A stretch of DNA of 17,081 nt, taken from Coriobacteriales bacterium. GTDB lineage: Bacteria; Actinomycetota; Coriobacteriia; Coriobacteriales; UBA8131. Positions 12,852 through 17,081 of this stretch are shown piece by piece. Made by a program: the position numbers and the translations under genes. Position 1 is the first letter of the stretch; every line of letters begins with the position of its first letter. The DNA is taken from assembly GCA_031290695.1 (NCBI GenBank), contig JAITNB010000059.1:1-17081 (forward strand). Direction: 5' to 3'. The notes beneath the pieces were generated by a model. That model saw only the letters and a list, made by a program, of their open reading frames with translations, ran no database searches and was not told the DNA's origin.

Positions 12852-14254
12852 GCACACTCACCCCCGCCCGTTCCCTGGCGCTCAAAGTCACCCGGCAGGT
12901 GCGCGAGCGCACGGCCTACGCCCACAACCTCATCGAGGCCCAGGTGCGCAACGCCCCCACCCCACCCGAGGAGCGCGCCTTCGCCATCCTGCTCATCCTT
13001 GGCGTCGTGCAGTCCCGCGGCACCCTCGATACCATCATCGACCGGGCCCTCGCCAACCCGCACGACATCAAGGCAGACGTGCGCGATGCCCTGCGCGTGA
13101 GCGCCTACGAGCTCGTCTTCCTTGGCAAAGGCACCCACGCCGCCGTTGACCAGGGCGTCGAGCTGGTGCGCAGCATTGCCCCGCGTGCCGCCGGCCTTGC
13201 CAACAAGGTCCTGCGTAGTATAGCTGCGGATAAGAACGGGTTTCCCTGGGGCGACCCCGCCGCAGATGCCGCGGCCTTGGCCCGCCTGCACGCCTTCCCA
13301 CTCTGGCTCGCCACCCGCCTCATAGCCAGCCTCGGCCACGAGGCAGCCGCCACCTTCATGGCAGCCTCCAACGAGCAGGCCCCCCTCTACCTGGCCAGGA
13401 CAAAAGGCGGGACAAAAGGGGACGGCTCATCCGTCCTCCCATCCGTCCTGCGCATCCCCAACAGCGAGCTTCCCGCCTACCTTCCCGGCATCGAGGCGGG
13501 GGAGTACCTCGTTGTCGATGCCTCGGCGCAGGAGGTCGCGCGCATTGCGACGCCCCCTGCACAGGGTGCCTTTCTTGAGGTGGGGAGCGGGCGTGGCACC
13601 AAGACCGTGCTCCTGCAAGGCAACGCCCTTCGCTCACACGGCCATCAGGTACCGCTCATCGCGCTTGACCAGCATGCGTTCAAGGCCCAAATACTGCTAA
13701 AACGAATAGCACAATACGGCCTTGAAAACGTGAAGCCGGTCACCGGCGACGTCCTTGCCCTCGATGCCCTCATTGCACAAGGCGTCGTCCCCGCATCGCT
13801 GGCCGGTGCGCTCATAGACGCGCCCTGCTCGGGAACCGGCACCCTGCGCCGCCATCCCGAGATACGCTGGAACCTCGCCGCCAAAGACGTGACCGCCATG
13901 GCACACAACGGGCTCGCGATGCTCAACGCGGTCGCGCCCCACCTGGCCCCTGGCGGCTTTATGGTCTACGCGACCTGCAGCGTGCTCGCCGAGGAGAACG
14001 AGCACGTCATCGAGGCCTTCCTCAAAAGCGCGGCAGGAGCGGCCTTTTGGTTGCAGCCCCTCAACGCCGGCAGCGAGGGGACGGCAGCGAGTCCATCCTC
14101 CCGGCCGCAGCCTCCCAGCGCCTGCAGCAAGGCGGCGGCAGCGAGTGCGGCACGCACGGGTTCATCCGCAGCAAAAGGGCCCTACTTCAAGGCCGTCCTC
14201 GAACCGGGCGGGCCGGATGCGCACTTTGCTGCTAAACTGGTTCGCCGCGCGTAG
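12848..14254 (+). CDS. rsmB: 16S rRNA m5C967 methyltransferase RsmB-like
   Basis: The 468-residue protein has an N-terminal NusB-like RNA-binding domain (about 1-145) and a C-terminal SAM-dependent m5C methyltransferase domain. Conserved motifs include DAPCSGTGTLRRHPEIRW with C327, and YATCSV with the nucleophile C377. Motif I, normally DxCAAPGGKT, reads EVGSGRGTKT here (from E244), which is unusual for the family. A short repeat-derived loop (residues about 184-203) and a Ser/Ala/Pro-rich insert (about 407-444) interrupt otherwise conserved regions. It starts with GTG and overlaps fmt by GTGA. The usual role is methylation of C967 in helix 31 of the small-subunit rRNA; the altered motif I leaves some doubt about activity or exact substrate. 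Confidence 0.88.
   Translation: MSTLTPARSLALKVTRQVRERTAYAHNLIEAQVRNAPTPPEERAFAILLILGVVQSRGTLDTIIDRALANPHDIKADVRDALRVSAYELVFLGKGTHAAVDQGVELVRSIAPRAAGLANKVLRSIAADKNGFPWGDPAADAAALARLHAFPLWLATRLIASLGHEAAATFMAASNEQAPLYLARTKGGTKGDGSSVLPSVLRIPNSELPAYLPGIEAGEYLVVDASAQEVARIATPPAQGAFLEVGSGRGTKTVLLQGNALRSHGHQVPLIALDQHAFKAQILLKRIAQYGLENVKPVTGDVLALDALIAQGVVPASLAGALIDAPCSGTGTLRRHPEIRWNLAAKDVTAMAHNGLAMLNAVAPHLAPGGFMVYATCSVLAEENEHVIEAFLKSAAGAAFWLQPLNAGSEGTAASPSSRPQPPSACSKAAAASAARTGSSAAKGPYFKAVLEPGGPDAHFAAKLVRRA
13398..13448. repeat. Palindromic repeat inserted in frame in rsmB
   Basis: Two tandem copies of GGACAAAAGG (13398-13407 and 13410-13419) run into GGACGG (13420-13425), whose complement CCGTCC follows at 13431-13436 and again at 13443-13448. 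The element keeps the reading frame and encodes TKGGTKGDGSSVLPSVL, which does not look like RsmB family sequence. A shorter relative (GGGGACGGC... followed by TCCATCCTCCC) occurs near 14077-14103 in the same gene. From memory, GGGACAxAGGGGACGG-type palindromes are dispersed in coriobacterial genomes; this is not checked. Confidence 0.55.
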
Positions 14255-14258
14255 GGCG

Positions 14259-14267
14259 TGCTATTAT
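14259..14267 (+). promoter_or_regulatory. Extended -10 promoter for glpX
   Basis: TGCTATTAT at 14259-14267 matches an extended -10 box (TGn plus TATTAT), followed by GGG. It begins five bases after the rsmB stop and lies about 62 bases before the glpX ATG. No good -35 is visible, which agrees with an extended -10 type. Confidence 0.5.
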
Positions 14268-14328
14268 GGGCATCACAACAAAACGCCCTGAAACAGGCCG
14301 TTGACAAAGGACGAAGTAAGGAGAGGCC

Positions 14329-15285
14329 ATGAACATCTCACGCATCATGCAGATACTCAACGTCGCCGAGGTCGCGGCCATCGCGGCCGCCGAGTGGAAC
14401 GGCAAGGGGGATAAGGTCGCGGCCGACCAGGCAGCCACCACCGCCATGCGCGACGCCTTTAACGAGATCGACTTCTCGGGCCGCATCGTTATTGGCGAGG
14501 GCGAGCGCGACGAGGCGCCCATGCTTTTTATCGGCGAGGAGCTGGGGCGCGGCGGCGAGGAGATCGACATCGCCGTCGACCCGCTTGAGGGCACCAACCT
14601 CTGCGCCTACAACCGCCCCAATGCACTCACGACCATCGCGGTGGCGCCCAAGGGAGCGCTGCTGTTTGCGCCCGACACCTATATGGACAAGCTCGCCGCC
14701 GGCCCCGCCTGTGTGGGTGCGGTCCACATCGACCACACGCCCGCGCAAAACGTGGCTGCCGTGGCCCAGGCGCTAGGCAAGCCCGTGAGCGATGTCAACG
14801 TGTGTATCCTGCTGCGCGACCGCCACGAGGAGCTTATCACGGCCGTGCGCGCCACCGGTGCCCGCGTGCGCCTTATCGACGACGGCGACGTCTTTGGTGC
14901 CATCGCGACCGCCGTGCCAGGCACCGGTATCGACCTCTACCTCGGCAGTGGTGGTGCCCCCGAAGGCGTGCTTGCCTGTGCTGGCCTCAAGGCCATCGGC
15001 GGCGCGTTCATGGGCCGCTTCCAGTTTCGCTCGCCCGAGGAGCGCGCCCGTGCCCAGAAGACCGCTGCGCTCGACCTCGACGACGTGCTCACGATGGACA
15101 AGCTCGTGCGCACTACCGACGCGGCCTTCATAGCCAGCGGCGTGACCGACGGCGAGATGGTGGCTGGCGTAAGCCACGCGGGCGGCAGCATCACCACAAC
15201 CTCCATCATCATGAATGCCGCGGACAAGACCGTGCGCTTCGTAAAGACCATCCGCCGCGGCGATGGCGGCACCGTGCGGTTCTAA
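14329..15285 (+). CDS. glpX: Fructose-1,6-bisphosphatase class II
   Basis: The 318-residue enzyme hydrolyses fructose-1,6-bisphosphate to fructose-6-phosphate in gluconeogenesis. Motifs of the GlpX family are all present: GKGDKVAADQAATTAMR with D33, VIGEGERDEAPML with E57, DPLEGT with D84, and GSGGAPEGVLACAGLK. The segment SGVTDGEM marks the C-terminal substrate site. AGGAGAGG precedes the ATG. It follows rsmB by 74 bases and has its own likely promoter. An intrinsic terminator lies 56 bases after the stop. It is complete and of normal length, with nothing odd. Confidence 0.96.
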   Translation: MNISRIMQILNVAEVAAIAAAEWNGKGDKVAADQAATTAMRDAFNEIDFSGRIVIGEGERDEAPMLFIGEELGRGGEEIDIAVDPLEGTNLCAYNRPNALTTIAVAPKGALLFAPDTYMDKLAAGPACVGAVHIDHTPAQNVAAVAQALGKPVSDVNVCILLRDRHEELITAVRATGARVRLIDDGDVFGAIATAVPGTGIDLYLGSGGAPEGVLACAGLKAIGGAFMGRFQFRSPEERARAQKTAALDLDDVLTMDKLVRTTDAAFIASGVTDGEMVAGVSHAGGSITTTSIIMNAADKTVRFVKTIRRGDGGTVRF

Positions 15286-15286
15286 A

Positions 15287-15338
15287 TACCGTTCACCGGC
15301 GATTCAAAACTGTTTGCTGGAACCGTTTACCGTTCACC
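15287..15338. repeat. Direct repeat TACCGTTCACC
   Basis: The 11-base sequence TACCGTTCACC occurs at 15287-15297, two bases after the glpX stop codon, and at 15328-15338, just before the terminator stem. The second copy is preceded by AACCGTT, which partly repeats it, and shares CCGTTTAC with the larger repeats downstream of the dehydrogenase gene. The role is unknown. Confidence 0.5.
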
Positions 15339-15340
15339 TT

Positions 15341-15376
15341 AAAGAGCCTGCTCGCTGCGCGCGGGGAGGCTCTTTT
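15341..15376 (+). terminator. Intrinsic terminator after glpX
   Basis: AAAGAGCCT (15341-15349) pairs perfectly with AGGCTCTTT (15367-15375) around a GC-rich loop, and TTTTCTCT continues at the 3' side. This is a typical rho-independent terminator. Confidence 0.8.
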
Positions 15377-15452
15377 CTCTATTACCATAATGGCATGTGC
15401 GGTGCGTTCGCGCGATCCCTGATATGAAAACATATGAAAGCGAGGTACGGTT

Positions 15453-16508
15453 ATGCGTGGTTATGGAATGGTCTCGGTTGGCAGTCCCGGATGGCTTGAG
15501 AAGGAGGTGCCGGTGTGCGGCCCGCTTGACGCGTTGGTGCGCCCCACGATTGTCGCACCCTGTAGTTCTGACACCCATGTGATGCATGGCGGCTCCGGCC
15601 CCAAGACCAATCTCATCCTGGGGCATGAGGCAGTAGGCGAGGTGATTGAGGTTGGTGGGCTCGTCACGAAGTTCAAGCCGGGTGACTTTGTTGTTGTTCC
15701 CTGCGTGACCCCCGACTGGACAGCGCTTGGTGTGCAGAACAACCGGTCCTTCTCCCACGATACCAAAATCCTGGGCAGCTTTAAGTTCCTCGGTGCCAAG
15801 GACGGCGTGTTTGGCGAGTGCTTCCACGTTAATATGGCCGACGCCAACCTCGCGTCCCTCACCGAGGGCGTGTCCCCCGAGGCCGCGCTCATGACGGTCG
15901 ATATGATGTCAACAGGCTTCTATGGTGTCGAGCTTGCTGAGGTGGAGTATGGCGACACCGTCGTCGTCATCGGCATTGGGCCCGTGGGCCTCATGGCGGT
16001 GGCGGGTGCCGCCTTGGGCGGAGCCGGCAGGATTATTGGCATTGGCACGCGCCCCAACTGCGTGAAGATCGCGCGCGAGTACGGCGCGACCGACATCGTG
16101 AGCTATAAGGACGGCGACATCGTTGCGCAAGTGCTCGAACTCACCGGCGGCGGTGCCGACAAGGTTGTTGTCGCGGGCGGCAACAAGGACACCTTTGGCC
16201 AGGCGGTCGCCATGACCAGGGAGCTTGGCACCATCGCCAACGTCAACTTCTTCGACGTTACCGACGTGCTCAGCATGCCCGCGTTGAGCTGGGGCCTTGG
16301 CATGGCAGGCAAACGCATCACGGGCGGCTTCTGCCCCGGCGGCGCCAAGCGCGTTATCAAGATGATGGAACTCATCAAGCACGGCCGCATCGACCCCACG
16401 AAGATCATCTCGCATACCTTCCACGGCTTCGACACCATCGAGGAGGCCTTTGACCTCATGGACAAGAAGGCCCCCGATCTTATCAAGCCCATCGTCTACC
16501 TCGACTGA
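15453..16508 (+). CDS. NADP-dependent secondary alcohol dehydrogenase (zinc type)
   Basis: The 351-residue enzyme is a medium-chain dehydrogenase closely resembling the Thermoanaerobacter brockii and Clostridium beijerinckii secondary alcohol dehydrogenases. The catalytic zinc ligands are C37 (APCSSDTH), H58 and E59 (LGHEAVGE) and D150 (VDMMSTGF). The structural-zinc lobe with four Cys is absent, as in that group. The Rossmann turn is GIGPVGLMA, and the following GTRP contains the Thr/Ser-Arg pair that binds the NADP 2'-phosphate. It interconverts ketones and secondary alcohols, in fermentation or redox balancing. A GAGG stretch about 10 bases upstream serves as the binding site. A CATAAT near 15386 may be the -10 box. 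It lies between the glpX terminator and a large palindrome, so it is probably a single-gene unit. Confidence 0.93.
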   Translation: MRGYGMVSVGSPGWLEKEVPVCGPLDALVRPTIVAPCSSDTHVMHGGSGPKTNLILGHEAVGEVIEVGGLVTKFKPGDFVVVPCVTPDWTALGVQNNRSFSHDTKILGSFKFLGAKDGVFGECFHVNMADANLASLTEGVSPEAALMTVDMMSTGFYGVELAEVEYGDTVVVIGIGPVGLMAVAGAALGGAGRIIGIGTRPNCVKIAREYGATDIVSYKDGDIVAQVLELTGGGADKVVVAGGNKDTFGQAVAMTRELGTIANVNFFDVTDVLSMPALSWGLGMAGKRITGGFCPGGAKRVIKMMELIKHGRIDPTKIISHTFHGFDTIEEAFDLMDKKAPDLIKPIVYLD

Positions 16509-16511
16509 GGA

Positions 16512-16625
16512 CTCCGGTAAGCGGCGTAAACGGCTTCAAAGGGGTTCCTGCGCTCGGTCGCGTATTTAGATACGCTCCTGTCGCGCAGGGACCCCTTTTC
16601 AGCCGTTTACACTCGCTTACCGGAG
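16512..16625. repeat. 114-bp near-palindrome downstream of the alcohol dehydrogenase
   Basis: The left arm 16512-16553 pairs with the right arm 16583-16625. Four matched blocks are exact: CTCCGGTAAGCG, GTAAACGGCT, AAAGGGGT and CCTGCGC, separated only by one- to three-base bulges. The 29-base centre contains another hairpin, GCGTAT (16560-16565) with ATACGC (16570-16575). No T-tract is present on the + strand after the outer arm. The structure could end transcription, act as a long RNA hairpin, or be a mobile palindromic repeat. Similar elements around a GCGTATnnnnATACGC core occur between genes in Coriobacteriia, as I recall. Confidence 0.85.
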
Positions 16626-16721
16626 CTCTCAGGGCGTTATTGGGGTTGGAAGAACGGGCGCTTGGAGGTCTGTCGTGTGGGAATCCTGGCCGTTTACACT
16701 CGCTTAACGAAGCTCTCAGGG
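16602..16721. repeat. 87-bp-spaced direct repeat of the palindrome's right arm
   Basis: Thirty-three bases beginning GCCGTTTACACTCGCTTA at 16602-16634 recur at 16689-16721 with only two differences, ending GCTCTCAGGG in both. The second copy lacks its left-arm partner, so it is a solo half of the palindromic element. The 54 bases between them contain no recognisable feature. This suggests partial duplication or decay of a repeat. Confidence 0.8.
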
Positions 16722-16753
16722 TGCTAGCTGCCCCAGTCTGGTACCATGCGTTG

Positions 16754-16777
16754 CGTGCGCCACGTGTGCGGCGCACG
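16754..16777. promoter_or_regulatory. 8-bp inverted repeat before the thiT leader
   Basis: CGTGCGCC (16754-16761) and GGCGCACG (16770-16777) are exact complements with an 8-base spacer that itself contains CACGTG at the left arm edge. A TTATAT follows at 16778-16783 and may be a -10 box. The position, just before the riboswitch, fits an operator at the thiT promoter. Confidence 0.45.
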
Positions 16778-16785
16778 TTATATCC

Positions 16786-16872
16786 CATCGGGAGCTGTTT
16801 TACGGCTGAGAGGCGACTTGTTCGCGACCGAGAAGAGTGTCCCGATAATGCGGGGCCCCAAAGCGGAAACGC
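16786..16872 (+). promoter_or_regulatory. TPP riboswitch upstream of thiT
   Basis: The thiamine pyrophosphate aptamer landmarks are visible. CTGAGA at 16806-16811 follows a stem AGCTG/CGGCT (one G-U pair). A short GCGA/TCGC stem follows at about 16813-16825. TAATGC at 16846-16851 lies in the pyrophosphate-side stem CCCG/CGGG. The downstream gene encodes a thiamine transporter subunit, which is the expected target. The 3' strand of the closing P1 helix is poorly matched to consensus, so the exact ends are approximate. Confidence 0.75.
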
Positions 16873-16899
16873 TTTATCTCATCAGGCTGTGCAAGGCTC

Positions 16900-16915
16900 C
16901 CTCTCGTCAGAGAGG
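16900..16915 (+). promoter_or_regulatory. Hairpin covering the thiT ribosome binding site
   Basis: CCTCTC (16900-16905) pairs with GAGAGG (16910-16915) around GTCA. GAGAGGAA is the Shine-Dalgarno sequence of the thiT start at 16924. The hairpin would hide it and is a good candidate for the translational expression platform of the TPP riboswitch. Confidence 0.6.
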
Positions 16916-16923
16916 AAATTGCT

Positions 16924-17081
16924 ATGCGAAACAACAATATTTTGGTATTAGTGGAGGTCGCGCTCGCCGTAGCGCTCGCGGCAGTGCTCAACCTGTTGGC
17001 GGCACGCTTGCCCATCAACATTGCGGGTGGCTCCATCTCGCTCTCGATGCTGCCTATTGCGGTGGTGGCGCTGCGGCGCGG
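16924..17081 (+). CDS. thiT: Thiamine ECF transporter S component ThiT (start only; cut by window end)
   Basis: The first 52 residues are visible, and the gene runs off the window. They hold a hydrophobic first helix (ILVLVEVALAVALAAVLNLL) and then GGSISLSMLPIAVVALRRG. That Gly-Gly-Ser-Ile-Ser-Leu-x-Met-Leu-Pro motif is characteristic of ThiT, the membrane thiamine-binding component of group II energy-coupling-factor transporters. It would import thiamine together with a shared EcfAA'T module encoded elsewhere. The ATG follows GAGAGGAA with an 8-base gap. Control by the upstream TPP riboswitch is expected, with repression when TPP is plentiful. Confidence 0.88.
   Translation, partial: MRNNNILVLVEVALAVALAAVLNLLAARLPINIAGGSISLSMLPIAVVALRR

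Noticed and set aside
13398..13448. CRISPR-like short repeats in rsmB
   Set aside because: Only two short imperfect units occur, without spacers of regular size, and they lie within a coding frame.
1..17081. tRNA or rRNA genes, insertion sequences or prophage genes
   Set aside because: No tRNA-like fold, rRNA segment, transposase, integrase or phage structural motif was seen on either strand.

Overview
The window most resembles a chromosomal segment of an anaerobic, fairly high-GC actinobacterium of the class Coriobacteriia, probably family Eggerthellaceae. This rests on three things seen here. One is a LuxR-type regulator fused to a large multi-spanning membrane domain. Another is a molybdopterin enzyme of the gut catechol-dehydroxylase type next to a transporter. 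The third is a set of long palindromic intergenic repeats. Genus and species cannot be fixed from the sequence alone. All recognised genes lie on the + strand.

Region 1 (1-608) holds one gene for an unrecognised, Lys/Ala-rich protein with a C-terminal membrane anchor. Region 2 (about 609-6601) is the accessory core. It encodes an AAHS-like MFS importer, a 67-residue two-helix membrane protein, a soluble bis-MGD molybdoenzyme with a Cys-Cys...Cys...Cys iron-sulfur motif, a two-cluster ferredoxin-like partner, an 84-residue possible helix-turn-helix protein, and two small Cys-rich zinc-ribbon proteins. One zinc-ribbon protein has a Pro-Gly-Ala repeat tail. The spacers carry strong inverted repeats at 2693-2731, 5599-5638 and 6357-6398. 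The best reading is a cassette that takes up a small organic acid or phenol and reduces or dehydroxylates it in the cytoplasm.

Region 3 (6674-10384) has an OFA-type MFS transporter, an unrecognised mostly helical protein, and a 552-residue membrane-LuxR regulator. In these bacteria such regulators often sit beside inducible molybdoenzyme and transporter genes, so it is a candidate sensor for this neighbourhood.

Region 4 (10531-15285) is largely housekeeping. It encodes a class II Fic AMP-transferase, then a tightly overlapping def-fmt-rsmB block (peptide deformylase, Met-tRNA formyltransferase, 16S rRNA m5C methyltransferase), then glpX (class II fructose-1,6-bisphosphatase) behind its own likely promoter and followed by an intrinsic terminator. 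The rsmB gene has an unusual SAM-binding motif and an in-frame palindromic repeat.

Region 5 (15286-17081) has an NADP-type secondary alcohol dehydrogenase closely resembling the Thermoanaerobacter/Clostridium enzymes. A 114-bp near-palindrome and an 87-bp-spaced direct repeat follow it. Next comes a TPP riboswitch with a hairpin that can cover the ribosome binding site, and then the start of thiT, the thiamine ECF-transporter S component, cut by the window end.
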